Assembly (NCBI GenBank): GCA_047947135.1
Contig: CP170457.1
Span: forward strand, 2,852,001-2,916,000
Direction of reading: 5' to 3'
Length of the DNA: 64,000 nt
Source: Planctobacterium sp047947135
GTDB taxonomy: Bacteria > Pseudomonadota > Gammaproteobacteria > Enterobacterales > Alteromonadaceae
This document shows positions 9,732 through 18,789 of this stretch, in pieces; positions within the stretch are counted from its first letter, which is position 1, and each line of letters opens with the position of its first letter. A program made the translations under genes and the position numbers. A model generated the notes under the pieces. It searched no databases. It was not told the DNA's origin and was given only the letters and a program-made list of their open reading frames with translations.

Positions 9732-10317
9732 AGAGCTCTGCCACTTTCAGGAAAAACGATTTAATCTTTAAGTCAGAATTTTGCAGGGTGATGTTATTGA
9801 TAAACGGTCGCGGACGGGTGCCGATAACGATGCCTCCCAGCACACCTTTCTCAACATCCCCTTTAAAAGGTGAATAAGTGACAATCTTGTGTTCCAAACC
9901 ATACTGAACTGCATCCAGCAGAGTGTCATTGTCGACCTTATCCAGAATAAACAAGCCTGCGGGGCGAAGTTGTTGTTGGCGAATTTGTGTCAGACTGGTG
10001 GTGATATGAACGGAAATTGGCCGATCTTTAATTTTGCCTTTTGTGGCACCGCGACCCATTAAAACGAATTTACGGGCTAAATGTTGTGCTCTGCTGAGAT
10101 TGTCGGTATAGATGAAGATAATATCGATACCGTTATCTTCATTATGTTTGTGCTCAATATCCTGATCCGCAGTGAGGATGGTACGAAACATCTTTAGACC
10201 GTTGCGTACCAGAATCTCCTGTTCTTCATTGGCATTAACAGGCGTGACAAGCCCGATGAACAGGGCTGCAGCTAAAAGACCTAGTAACCTGATTTGTCCT
10301 CGCACCGTCCCTTTCAA
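9721..10317 (-). CDS. Periplasmic YfiR-like protein (remote DUF4154 resemblance)
   Basis: 198-aa secreted protein with a signal peptide (hydrophobic 11-25, cleavage near VNA-NEE). The middle has alternating beta/alpha segments (IDIIFIYTD, RPISVHIT, AGLFILDK), and the C-terminus has a Gly-rich GVLGGIVIG step followed by an N-x-x-x-x-x-x-L-K-I-x-x-x-x-L-K-x-A-E pattern. That closing pattern resembles YfiR/DUF4154 proteins, which end in a similar loop and LLKLA helix. YfiR of Pseudomonas is a periplasmic inhibitor of the cyclase YfiN. Here the partner would be the overlapping hybrid kinase, whose periplasmic domain it could load or inhibit. The family call is by eye and moderate; the operon linkage is firm. 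Confidence 0.55.
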   Translation of the reverse strand: MKGTVRGQIRLLGLLAAALFIGLVTPVNANEEQEILVRNGLKMFRTILTADQDIEHKHNEDNGIDIIFIYTDNLSRAQHLARKFVLMGRGATKGKIKDRPISVHITTSLTQIRQQQLRPAGLFILDKVDNDTLLDAVQYGLEHKIVTYSPFKGDVEKGVLGGIVIGTRPRPFINNITLQNSDLKIKSFFLKVAELYEP

Positions 10318-10483
10318 GCCGTTATTTATCCTGTGACAAAAATTCTGATATCAGTTGTCAGTATAGTGTTAAATAATGCTGAAAGTGAATATATTTAGCC
10401 TCAGTCATTAACTGCTGTCTGTGATGGTCTGGTGAAGCGCTGATTTGCCAACATATATGGCACTGAGTAGAGACACATAGTCA

Positions 10484-11470
10484 TTACAATTTCGCTTTCC
10501 AACGCTGTTGCCCAATGTGAACTTTCACTAACTCTAAAGACTCGTTGACAATACTCAGTACTTCTTCATCCAAGCGCTGCTCGGTCAGGCTCGGGGCAGT
10601 GAGTCCTTTTGCAACGATGCTATCGACGCGGGCTGTATTGATATCAGTCAATAAATTTACAATTGACTGGATCACGATATTGGCCACTGCCGTTTCAAGG
10701 CGCTTTTCCAGATTACCACCAAACACTGGTACTGCGCTTAAGATGCCCACCTGGGGATCATCTTTGACCGCCTTGGCGACGCTGCCGGCGATGTGACTGC
10801 GTAAAACGCTACCCACTTCTGGATCCGCTATGGAACGGCCATAATGTTGCAGCGTTTCTGCGATCCACTCAGTCAGGGTTTCCCGCCTCGGTGCTAGCAC
10901 CTGATCTGTAATGTCATGCAAAAGCTGTGAACCGGTGGCAATATCTTCCTGCGCGTCAGTCAGCACTTTTACGACTATACGATCACTCAGCTCCTCGATA
11001 AAAACATTGTAGTAGAAAGCAAAAAAGCGATAGATCGCTGTGTTTTTAAGGTTTATCACTCGATATTTATGTAGCCTGTGTAATATCGATATGATTCTTA
11101 GCAAACGCAGGATACGTGCCGATTCAGCTGGGATACAACCTAATAAATCATACCAGTGAATAAATGGAAAGAAGTACCAACGCATATACTCCTTATTGAT
11201 AACCGCCACTATCCAGCGCAACATAAATTCCGATAAAAAGATGCTGATAAATACCAGATCTACCAATAGAAAATTGTCATGGATGGGCTGGTAGCTGTGA
11301 ATAAGCCAATCCGCTTGCAATTGTATGGCACTGCGTATGGCACTGACTGCATAAAGAGAGTCAAATATGATGAGCAGAAGATTGATGGCCAACAAGACCA
11401 TCATAAACAGGTCTATGGCAAACCATACCCCTTGTTTACTTTCTCTCAGGTTTTTCAGGTTTATCCACAT
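10484..11470 (-). CDS. Voltage-sensor-like membrane protein without a pore domain
   Basis: 328-aa inner-membrane protein. The first about 140 residues give four hydrophobic segments resembling S1-S4 of the ion-transport superfamily: S2-like LVDLVFISIFLSEFMLRW, S3-like HWYDLLGCIPAE and an S4-like helix with basic residues every third position (RILRLLRIISILHRLHKYR). No S5, selectivity filter or S6 follows. Instead there is a helical, largely soluble C-terminal region of about 190 residues containing a Gly-rich stretch (VPVFGGNLEKRLE). It is therefore a voltage-sensor-only architecture rather than a complete channel. The gene lies 37 bp downstream of the amidohydrolase on the same strand. I do not recognise a characterised homologue, and a function cannot be assigned. 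Confidence 0.7.
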   Translation of the reverse strand: MWINLKNLRESKQGVWFAIDLFMMVLLAINLLLIIFDSLYAVSAIRSAIQLQADWLIHSYQPIHDNFLLVDLVFISIFLSEFMLRWIVAVINKEYMRWYFFPFIHWYDLLGCIPAESARILRLLRIISILHRLHKYRVINLKNTAIYRFFAFYYNVFIEELSDRIVVKVLTDAQEDIATGSQLLHDITDQVLAPRRETLTEWIAETLQHYGRSIADPEVGSVLRSHIAGSVAKAVKDDPQVGILSAVPVFGGNLEKRLETAVANIVIQSIVNLLTDINTARVDSIVAKGLTAPSLTEQRLDEEVLSIVNESLELVKVHIGQQRWKAKL

Positions 11471-11506
11471 ATCACACGTCCTTCTTTACGGATAAACCCG
11501 TTGTTG

Positions 11507-12787
11507 TTATTCGCTGCTGTGTTTATATATCGTTCCCGATTTCATTACGAAGGGAATGTCTGCCAATAAACTGATATTTTCTATCGGGTCACCCGGTACT
11601 GCAACAATATCGGCATATTTTCCGACGCTTATACTGCCGATTTCCTGTTCTTTACGCAATAAGGTCGCAGCGTTAATTGTCGATGCCTGTATGGCTTGCA
11701 TTGGTGACATACCGAACTGCACCATACGAGAAAACTGTTGACCATTAGTGCCATGAGGATAGACGCCGGCATCCGAACCAAACACCATTTTTACACCTGC
11801 TTTAACAGCGGCACTAAAGCTGTCTCGTTGAGTTTTTCCAACCTTGCGTTCTTTGTCCAGACTTTCTTGTAATATGCCGGCCTTTTCACCTTCACCTAAT
11901 ATGTACTCGGTAGTGTAAATATCCATGGAAAAGTAGGTGCCGTGTTTTACGGCTAGTTGAATCGCTTCGTCATCCAGAAAGCTGGCATGTTCGATTGAAT
12001 TTATACCGGCTTTAATGGCGGTTTTAATCCCCTCGTTGCCATGGGCATGAGCGGCTGTCACGATGCCACGCAATTTCGCCTCCGCGGCAATGGCCTGCAT
12101 TTCTTCTAAACTGTACTGTTGCGCGCCTACCTTGGTACCCTTAGATAATACGCCTCCGGTGGCGCACAGTTTGATGACATCAGCACCATACTTGATATTT
12201 TGGCGCATTTTTTCCCTTACTGCCCATGGACCATCCGCGACGCCTTCTGCTTTTACGTTGTAGTCAAATGGCAGCAGGTTGCTATCACAATGCCCACCAG
12301 TCACGCCTAAAGATGGACCAGAAACATACATGCGGGGGCCTGGCACCAGACCATCATTGATAGCATCACGCAGCGCAACATCAGTGTAGGCAGGCGCACC
12401 GACATTTCGCACTGTCGTGAACCCTGCCATTAATGTCTTGTTAGCGTTAACCACTCCCGCAATGGCTTTGCAAGGGACGGAGTAGGCCAGTCTTTTATAA
12501 CCGTGTTTATCAGCGTCAGACGTCAAGTGAACGTGCATGTCCATTAATCCCGGCAGGATAGTCATGCCGGAGAGATCAATATGTGTGGCATTATCAGGTA
12601 TATCTGGGGTGCGGTTACTAACCACGTTGGTAATGACACCATCTTCGATGGTGATGACGGGGTTTTGAAGCAGCTGGCCTTGCTCAACGTCCACCATTGC
12701 AGACGCTGTCAATACGTCAGTTTTAGCGCATGTGAGCGTACTCAACGTGACAAAACAAAACAGGAGTACGGTAGTATATTTATTCAT
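11507..12787 (-). CDS. Exported metal-dependent amidohydrolase (imidazolonepropionase/prolidase-like)
   Basis: 426-aa enzyme of the amidohydrolase superfamily that hydrolyses C-N bonds such as Xaa-Pro or cyclic amides; the substrate is not predictable. Visible metal ligands are HVH in LMDMHVHLTSD, a probable carboxylated-Lys region (KYGADVIKLCATGG), His in AAHAHGNEG, His in SIEHASFLDD and Asp in FGSDAGVYPHG. I chose the ATG at 12787 (MNKYTTVLLF), which starts a clean signal peptide; a longer frame open to 12970 would overlap lnt and lacks a signal. Cleavage is probably near TCA-KTD, so the enzyme should be periplasmic. Confidence 0.88.
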   Translation of the reverse strand: MNKYTTVLLFCFVTLSTLTCAKTDVLTASAMVDVEQGQLLQNPVITIEDGVITNVVSNRTPDIPDNATHIDLSGMTILPGLMDMHVHLTSDADKHGYKRLAYSVPCKAIAGVVNANKTLMAGFTTVRNVGAPAYTDVALRDAINDGLVPGPRMYVSGPSLGVTGGHCDSNLLPFDYNVKAEGVADGPWAVREKMRQNIKYGADVIKLCATGGVLSKGTKVGAQQYSLEEMQAIAAEAKLRGIVTAAHAHGNEGIKTAIKAGINSIEHASFLDDEAIQLAVKHGTYFSMDIYTTEYILGEGEKAGILQESLDKERKVGKTQRDSFSAAVKAGVKMVFGSDAGVYPHGTNGQQFSRMVQFGMSPMQAIQASTINAATLLRKEQEIGSISVGKYADIVAVPGDPIENISLLADIPFVMKSGTIYKHSSE

Positions 12788-12873
12788 GATGCATCCCCGA
12801 TTATCAACAAATAACGTATTACAGATAGTAGAAGTAAACCTGCTCACTGCCAAATTGTAGATACACAAGTACC

Positions 12874-14442
12874 TTACTCGGCGACGATTTCCTTCCGGTA
12901 ATTTCTCGCTTGCCATAGCGCCAGACTGACACATATCGCTGTGAATAGCCAAAGCAAGGCGTCTCCCCAATACCGGTAGGGGGTCATACCGGATGTGGTG
13001 GTCAGACTGTGACGGATAACGGCATCCTCAAATTGAGGCGCGGCTTTGACGATGGCTCCGCGATGATTGATAAATGCGGTGATACCATTATTTGTTGCTC
13101 TAATAATTGGTAATCCCATTTCCAGTGCCCGCATCTGGGCGATTTCCAGATGTTGTGCCGGACCATGTGAACGGCCAAACCAGGCATCATTGCTAACCGT
13201 AATGATAAAGTCAGTGGTACTGTGGATGTTTGCCCTGATCTGACGCGGAAAGGCGATCTCAAAACAGATAGCAGGGGCCAGTTGCCAGCCATTTACATTC
13301 AAATTCGTCTGGCGATAATCTCCACGGGAAAATGAAGACATAGGTAGATCAAATATAGGTGCCAGACCACGCAACCAGCTTTCCAATGGAATAAACTCAC
13401 CTATGGGCAGTAAATGATGTTTCGCATAACGGTTGGCGTGCAAGTATCGATATCCCTCTGATGCTTCTGTCGCCTTGTCTGACTCTTCGCGTTGCTGTTC
13501 ATTGCCAACAACAATAAGGTTGTTAAAAGCCTGTGCGGTTTCAAAATTGTAATTAACGATTCCAGTAACCAGTGCAGTATTGGCTGCACGTGCCCTTTTA
13601 TCCAATCGATACAAGTAGTCCTGGGCTAGTGGTTCGAGCTTCGGAATAGCCGCTTCTGGCCAGATAATAAAATCACTGTCCCAATGGGGTTCGGTTAACT
13701 GTAAATACTTTTCCATGGTGGGCTTGTCTTGTTCAGGGATCCAGCGCAGCTCTTGTTTGATATTCCCCTGTACCATGGTAATTGTTGGTGCATTATTGTC
13801 TTTTGAGACCCAGTCTACGAACGTTAAAAGGTAGCCTAAACAAAAAAGAAAAACGGTTGGAATAACCGTTTTAGCTATGCTCGCAGTCAAATTTTCTGGT
13901 TTGTGCTTATGGCAAAGGTGCTGTGCAAGCCATAAAGAACTGATAACCAACAACACTGAAATACCGCTTTCCCCGATAATCGGTGCAAAACCCGAAAATG
14001 GGCCTCCAATCTGACTGTAACCTAAAGATAACCAGGGAAAGCCGGTTAAAAACCAGCTACGCAGCCACTCCAAAATCCACCACAGCGGCATTGCTGTCAA
14101 CAGCAAAGGAAAGCGACGCTGATATTTACTGAGCAATATAAAAAACAGGGCAGGGAAGAGCGCTAAATAGGCACTAAGCAGTAACATTAATGCCAATGAC
14201 CCTGCCAACGGCAGGCCACCAAAATCAGCAATACTGACATGCACCCAACTGATACCTGCACCGAACCAACCTAAGCCAAAACTCAAACCGTACCAAAAGC
14301 CATTAGGCTGTTTTTGCAGGTATATGAAAAAAAGGCAGGTTAAACTCAAAGGTGTTATCCACCAATGAGAAAAAGGGGCAAAACTCAAAGTAAGGATCGC
14401 GCCGCATAGCAGCGCGATAAAACAGGGCAGATACTTGCTCAT
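12874..14442 (-). CDS. lnt: Apolipoprotein N-acyltransferase
   Basis: Inner-membrane enzyme that adds the third acyl chain to the N-terminal cysteine of lipoproteins, needed for their release by Lol. The 522-aa protein has a hydrophobic N-terminal half (about six or seven TM helices to residue 200) and a periplasmic nitrilase-like domain with the Glu (IWPEAAIP), Lys and Cys (APAICFEIAFP) catalytic triad, then a last TM near the C-terminus. Length matches E. coli Lnt (512 aa). It is the last gene of the miaB-ybeZ-ybeY-corC-lnt block, 12 bp after corC, as in E. coli. Confidence 0.96.
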   Translation of the reverse strand: MSKYLPCFIALLCGAILTLSFAPFSHWWITPLSLTCLFFIYLQKQPNGFWYGLSFGLGWFGAGISWVHVSIADFGGLPLAGSLALMLLLSAYLALFPALFFILLSKYQRRFPLLLTAMPLWWILEWLRSWFLTGFPWLSLGYSQIGGPFSGFAPIIGESGISVLLVISSLWLAQHLCHKHKPENLTASIAKTVIPTVFLFCLGYLLTFVDWVSKDNNAPTITMVQGNIKQELRWIPEQDKPTMEKYLQLTEPHWDSDFIIWPEAAIPKLEPLAQDYLYRLDKRARAANTALVTGIVNYNFETAQAFNNLIVVGNEQQREESDKATEASEGYRYLHANRYAKHHLLPIGEFIPLESWLRGLAPIFDLPMSSFSRGDYRQTNLNVNGWQLAPAICFEIAFPRQIRANIHSTTDFIITVSNDAWFGRSHGPAQHLEIAQMRALEMGLPIIRATNNGITAFINHRGAIVKAAPQFEDAVIRHSLTTTSGMTPYRYWGDALLWLFTAICVSLALWQARNYRKEIVAE

Positions 14443-14454
14443 TATGAATGCAGT

Positions 14455-15336
14455 CTACACGCTGGCGACCGCATCTGTTTCGGATTTAGGTAGTGTGACT
14501 TTCAGTTGAATCAGGCGTCTACCGTCAGCATTATTCACTTTAAACTCAATATCATTGATGATAATAGTTTCATCTTTTGCAGGCATGTGACCGAAACTGT
14601 TTAACACGATGCCACCAATAGTGTCAGCCTGTTCTTCATCGAAGTCGGTACGGAAGTAGCGATTAAAGTCTTCAACTGATGTCAGTGCCTTTACTGAGTA
14701 CGTGTAGGTATTGAGTACGCGAATGTCTTCACCGTCCATGTCGTCAGCATCGTGCTCGTCTTCAATTTCACCAACGATAAGTTCCAAAATATCTTCAATA
14801 GTCACCAGACCAGACACACCACCATATTCGTCAATGACAATGGCCATATGGTAGCGATGTTGGCGAAATTCTCGAAGCAAGACGTCAACACGTTTACTTT
14901 CAGGAACGATTACAGCAGGTCGAATGATATCTTTTAGCGAAAATTCGGCAGTTTCACCAAAGCTGAATTTCAGCAGATCTTTGGCTAAAAGAATGCCTTC
15001 GACGTGATCCTTGTTTTCGTTAACTACTGGAAAACGCGAATGGGCAGTGCTTAAAACAATGGGAAGGAACTGTTCAACATTTTGATCAATGTCGATAGTC
15101 ACCATCTGAGCACGGGGGATCATTATATCTCGTACCCGCATTTCACCCACTTCCAGCACACCCTCAATCATTTCTCTGGTGCCTGGGTCGATTACTTCCT
15201 GTAGTTCTGCTTCGTTGATTACTTCAACAAGCTCTTCTACGCTTTTTGGCTCTCCCGTGAAGGTTTGGACAATTTTGTCTAACCAACTTTTACCAGAAGA
15301 ACCGCTCGTAGAGTGGGGATGGTCGTCGTTGTTCAT
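14455..15336 (-). CDS. corC: CorC/YbeX-family CBS-domain protein
   Basis: 293-aa cytoplasmic protein with two CBS domains (about 70-190, including VRDIMIPRAQMVTID and HMAIVIDEYGGVSGLVTIEDILE) and a C-terminal transporter-associated beta domain (about 205-285). CBS pairs bind adenine nucleotides. In E. coli YbeX/CorC has been linked to magnesium/cobalt efflux and to ribosome function. Conserved neighbours ybeY upstream and lnt downstream (12 bp) fix the orthology. Confidence 0.94.
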   Translation of the reverse strand: MNNDDHPHSTSGSSGKSWLDKIVQTFTGEPKSVEELVEVINEAELQEVIDPGTREMIEGVLEVGEMRVRDIMIPRAQMVTIDIDQNVEQFLPIVLSTAHSRFPVVNENKDHVEGILLAKDLLKFSFGETAEFSLKDIIRPAVIVPESKRVDVLLREFRQHRYHMAIVIDEYGGVSGLVTIEDILELIVGEIEDEHDADDMDGEDIRVLNTYTYSVKALTSVEDFNRYFRTDFDEEQADTIGGIVLNSFGHMPAKDETIIINDIEFKVNNADGRRLIQLKVTLPKSETDAVASV

Positions 15337-15376
15337 ATACCTTTTCTATGTCGTGTAAATAACAGCGAGTCGCCTA

Positions 15377-15862
15377 TCATTGTAGATCTTGATAGGGATC
15401 GTCAATACCTAATTTGGTTAAAATTTCAACTTCAAGGCTTTCCATGTGTTCTGCCTCTTCTTCGTCAATATGGTCATAACCCAGTAAATGCAAGACACCG
15501 TGTACAACTAAATGTGCATAATGGTGTGCTGGATTTTTCTGTTGCTCGTTTGCTTCCTGTCGCATTATCTGCGGACAGATGACCACATCCCCCAATAAAT
15601 TGAGCTCAATTCCCGGGATAGCCTCAAAAGGAAATGATAAGACATTGGTAGGCTTATCTTTACCCCGATAGTCACGATTCAGTTGCTGAATTTCTTGTGG
15701 TTCTACAAAGCGAAGGGTTAACTCTGCGGTTTCCTTCGTCTGTTCTGTTTCTGCATGGGACAGTGCCAACGCTACCCAAGTCTGTAGCTGTAATTCATCA
15801 GGCAGGTCATGGTCGTTTTCAAGCGCAATTTGCACGTCCACAATAAGGGATGGATTTGTCAT
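15377..15862 (-). CDS. ybeY: Endoribonuclease YbeY, 16S rRNA maturation
   Basis: Zinc-dependent RNase of 161 aa involved in 16S rRNA 3'-end processing and 70S quality control. The diagnostic H-G-x-L-H-L-x-G-Y-D-H motif (HGVLHLLGYDH) is intact. It overlaps the 3' end of ybeZ by 4 bp (ATGA type), so the two are translationally coupled, as is usual for this pair. Confidence 0.96.
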   Translation of the reverse strand: MTNPSLIVDVQIALENDHDLPDELQLQTWVALALSHAETEQTKETAELTLRFVEPQEIQQLNRDYRGKDKPTNVLSFPFEAIPGIELNLLGDVVICPQIMRQEANEQQKNPAHHYAHLVVHGVLHLLGYDHIDEEEAEHMESLEVEILTKLGIDDPYQDLQ

Positions 15863-16878
15863 TCGCCGTTGTTTTTCTTTTCAATTTTGTGTTGTTGTTC
15901 TACTTTTTCAAAGCTTTCATAAGCCTGAACAATTTTAGCAACAACTGGATGACGAACGACGTCTTGCGCGGTAAAAAAGTTTATTGAAATATCGGGGACA
16001 TCTTTCAATACTTCGATGGCGTGACGCAAGCCGGAACGGGCACCGCGAGGTAAATCTATTTGGGTAATATCGCCGGTGATGACAGCCTTGGAATTAAAGC
16101 CAATTCGGGTCAGAAACATTTTCATCTGCTCGACTGTCGTATTTTGGCTCTCATCCAGAATGATAAAGGCGTCATTTAACGTACGGCCTCGCATATAAGC
16201 TAATGGCGCGACTTCAATCACATTGCGTTCAATAAGTTTTTCGACCTTTTCAAAACCCAGCATTTCGAATAAAGCATCGTAAAGTGGTCGTAAATAGGGA
16301 TCGACCTTTTGCGCCAGGTCACCTGGCAGAAAACCCAGTTTCTCGCCAGCCTCGACAGCTGGTCGAGTTAGCAGTATGCGGCGAATTTCCTGCCTTTCAA
16401 GTGCGTCAACAGCACAGGCAACGGCAAGATAGGTTTTTCCTGTACCCGCAGGGCCAACACCGAAGGTGATGTCATGATGCACAATATTCATAACATATTG
16501 AGACTGATTGGGATTACGAGGTTTGACTACACCACGTTTGGTTTTTATATGAACTTCCTTGCCATAATGTTGCTCGGCATCCTGTTCCAGTACCTGCATT
16601 TCCTGCAGGGCAAGGTGTACGTGCTGAGTATCTAACTCAACGGCTTTTCCTTTCACTGGCTGAGTGTCGACATAAAGTGACTTTAAAGCTTCACTTGCCG
16701 CTTCAGCGTGGGTGTTTTTGCCGACAACTTTAAACTGATTACCCTTGTAACTGATTTCCACACCCAGTCGACGCTCGATGAGCTTGATATGTTCGTCGAA
16801 CGGGCCACACAAACTGGACAGTCGCTTATTGTCAATCGGATCCAGTGTGACTTCTTCAGTTTTAATAATTTGACTCAA
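15859..16878 (-). CDS. ybeZ: PhoH-like ATPase YbeZ
   Basis: 339-aa cytoplasmic ATPase of the PhoH family, a partner of YbeY in RNA metabolism. Walker A is GPAGTGKTYLAVA (near residue 140) and Walker B is FIILDESQN. The N-terminal part resembles the KH-like region found in PhoH-L proteins. It lies 20 bp downstream of miaB and overlaps ybeY by 4 bp. Confidence 0.95.
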   Translation of the reverse strand: MSQIIKTEEVTLDPIDNKRLSSLCGPFDEHIKLIERRLGVEISYKGNQFKVVGKNTHAEAASEALKSLYVDTQPVKGKAVELDTQHVHLALQEMQVLEQDAEQHYGKEVHIKTKRGVVKPRNPNQSQYVMNIVHHDITFGVGPAGTGKTYLAVACAVDALERQEIRRILLTRPAVEAGEKLGFLPGDLAQKVDPYLRPLYDALFEMLGFEKVEKLIERNVIEVAPLAYMRGRTLNDAFIILDESQNTTVEQMKMFLTRIGFNSKAVITGDITQIDLPRGARSGLRHAIEVLKDVPDISINFFTAQDVVRHPVVAKIVQAYESFEKVEQQHKIEKKNNGE

Positions 16879-16898
16879 TGATTGCCTCTTGGTTTGGC

Positions 16899-18329
16899 TT
16901 ATGGCTTAAATTGTGCAACGCCAATGTCGTTCGCTGACTCTGCTGCACGGCTACCAATGATGATTGCAGGCGCGGTGGCGATACGTAAATCCATCTCAGC
17001 TTCGGTACGAATTACGTTGCCTCGCAAAGAATTAGCGAAAACATCAGTAATTTCGATATCAACAAAGCCACCTACCATATCCGGTGAACCTTCAAAGTTT
17101 ACAACGCGATTGTTTTCTGTTCGTCCGCACAGTTCCATCAGGTTCTTTTTCGATGGCCCTTCGACTAACACACGCTGCACTGTGCCGACCATATTGCGTG
17201 CAATACGCTGGGCTTGCTGATTAATACGCTGCTGCAGGATATACAAGCGCTGCTTTTTAGTGTCTTCAGATACATCATCTGGCAGATCCGCCGCAGGTGT
17301 GCCTGGACGAGCACTGTAAATAAAGCTGAAGCTCAAATCAAAATCAATATCCTTGATAAGATTCATGGTCGCTTCAAAGTCCTGATCAGTTTCACCGGGA
17401 AAGCCAATAATGAAATCGGAAGACATGCTCAGATTGGGGCGGATCTTTTTCAGCTTACGGATCTTGGATTTATACTCCAATGCAGTGTGACCACGCTTCA
17501 TCATGGTCAAGACCATGTCGGAGCCGCTTTGTACCGGAAGATGCAAATGATCGACTAATTCTGGAATGGTATCGTAGGCATCAATAATGTCATCGGTAAA
17601 CTCCACAGGATGAGAGGTCGTGTAACGAATGCGATCGATACCGTCAATTGCGGCCACCAAATGTAACAGCTCTGCGAAGCGGCACTGGCTACCGTCATGG
17701 TGCTCACCTAAGAACGCGTTAACATTCTGACCTAATAAATTAACTTCACGAACACCTTGTTCTGCCAGTTGTGCGATTTCAAAAAGTACATCATCAACTG
17801 GGCGAGAGACCTCTTCACCGCGCGTGTAGGGTACGACACAAAAACTACAGTATTTTGAGCAGCCTTCCATGATCGATACAAAAGCGGAAGGACCTTCAGC
17901 ACGGGGTTCTGGTAAACGGTCAAACTTCTCTATTTCCGGAAAGCTGATATCGACAACGCTGGAAGCATCACTGCTGACCTGATTAATCATTTCGGGCAAA
18001 CGGTGCAAAGTTTGAGGCCCGAATACAATGTCCACAAATGGCGCACGTTTACGAATCGCTTCACCTTCCTGAGACGCGACACAACCACCAACGCCGATAA
18101 TCAGATCAGGTTTATTATTTTTCAGGTTTTTCCAGCGACCTAACTGGTGGAAGACTTTTTCCTGCGCTTTTTCGCGTATGGAACAGGTATTGAGCAAGAT
18201 AACATCCGCTTCTTCAGCTTCACTCGCTAATGAATAGCCATGAGTGCTGTCTAGCAAATCTGCCATTTTCTCGGAGTCGTATTCATTCATCTGACAACCC
18301 CAGGTTTTGATATACAGCTTTTTACTCAT
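16899..18329 (-). CDS. miaB: tRNA-2-methylthio-N6-dimethylallyladenosine synthase
   Basis: Radical-SAM methylthiotransferase that converts i6A37 to ms2i6A37 in tRNAs reading UNN codons. The 476-aa protein has the N-terminal MTTase domain with three cluster-binding cysteines (GCQMNEYDS, NTCSIREKA, GGCVASQEG), the radical-SAM CxxxCxxC motif (CSKYCSFC, about 157-164) and a C-terminal TRAM domain. Both [4Fe-4S] sites look intact. It heads the miaB-ybeZ-ybeY-corC-lnt block. Confidence 0.97.
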   Translation of the reverse strand: MSKKLYIKTWGCQMNEYDSEKMADLLDSTHGYSLASEAEEADVILLNTCSIREKAQEKVFHQLGRWKNLKNNKPDLIIGVGGCVASQEGEAIRKRAPFVDIVFGPQTLHRLPEMINQVSSDASSVVDISFPEIEKFDRLPEPRAEGPSAFVSIMEGCSKYCSFCVVPYTRGEEVSRPVDDVLFEIAQLAEQGVREVNLLGQNVNAFLGEHHDGSQCRFAELLHLVAAIDGIDRIRYTTSHPVEFTDDIIDAYDTIPELVDHLHLPVQSGSDMVLTMMKRGHTALEYKSKIRKLKKIRPNLSMSSDFIIGFPGETDQDFEATMNLIKDIDFDLSFSFIYSARPGTPAADLPDDVSEDTKKQRLYILQQRINQQAQRIARNMVGTVQRVLVEGPSKKNLMELCGRTENNRVVNFEGSPDMVGGFVDIEITDVFANSLRGNVIRTEAEMDLRIATAPAIIIGSRAAESANDIGVAQFKP

Positions 18330-18789
18330 TGTGACCTACTACTCTCCTGAAAACATGGATGCGTGCTAAAAAGGGCGCGTATTTTATCGACAATTGCCCT
18401 TAGATGCCAGCTTTAATGCGTTTGCTTTAAGTTTAGGAATCAACAATCGAGCAAAAAGCGGATAATCAAAATGCACTGGGTAATATAGTTACCAATCGGG
18501 AAAAAGTATGCGCAATTATACATAGGTATCGTGAACCCGTTCGCAATTATGAAATTTGTTCTACACACTTACTGGCAATTTAAAATCAATGGGCTAGATT
18601 TCAGGTTAGGAAATCATGGTGCCCACCGCGCGCAACTTAATCCGGCATCGTTGTTGTTTTCTTCTATGGATACGTAATTTAAACGGGCTGTTGGGCTTGT
18701 GGGAAGGTGTTTCTCTTCATAAATCAATGGTCCCTGTAGTGGATAAAACTTCAGATAGTTTTTAACCTTCATTCTCAGGAGCAGGTAAA
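18330..18789. other. 460-bp divergent intergenic region, miaB / repeat-protein gene
   Basis: No convincing gene in either strand. It must hold the miaB promoter (minus) and the promoter of the repeat-protein gene (plus), but no strong sigma-70 match stands out for the latter. A short inverted repeat GGTAA-N5-TTACC lies at 18479-18493. The AGGAG ribosome-binding site for the repeat protein is at 18777-18781. The long untranslated stretch leaves room for regulator binding. Confidence 0.5.

Noticed and set aside
12788..12970. 61-residue N-terminal extension of the amidohydrolase
   Set aside because: It would run into lnt and precede a proper signal peptide with a hydrophilic tail; the internal ATG at 12787 is much better.
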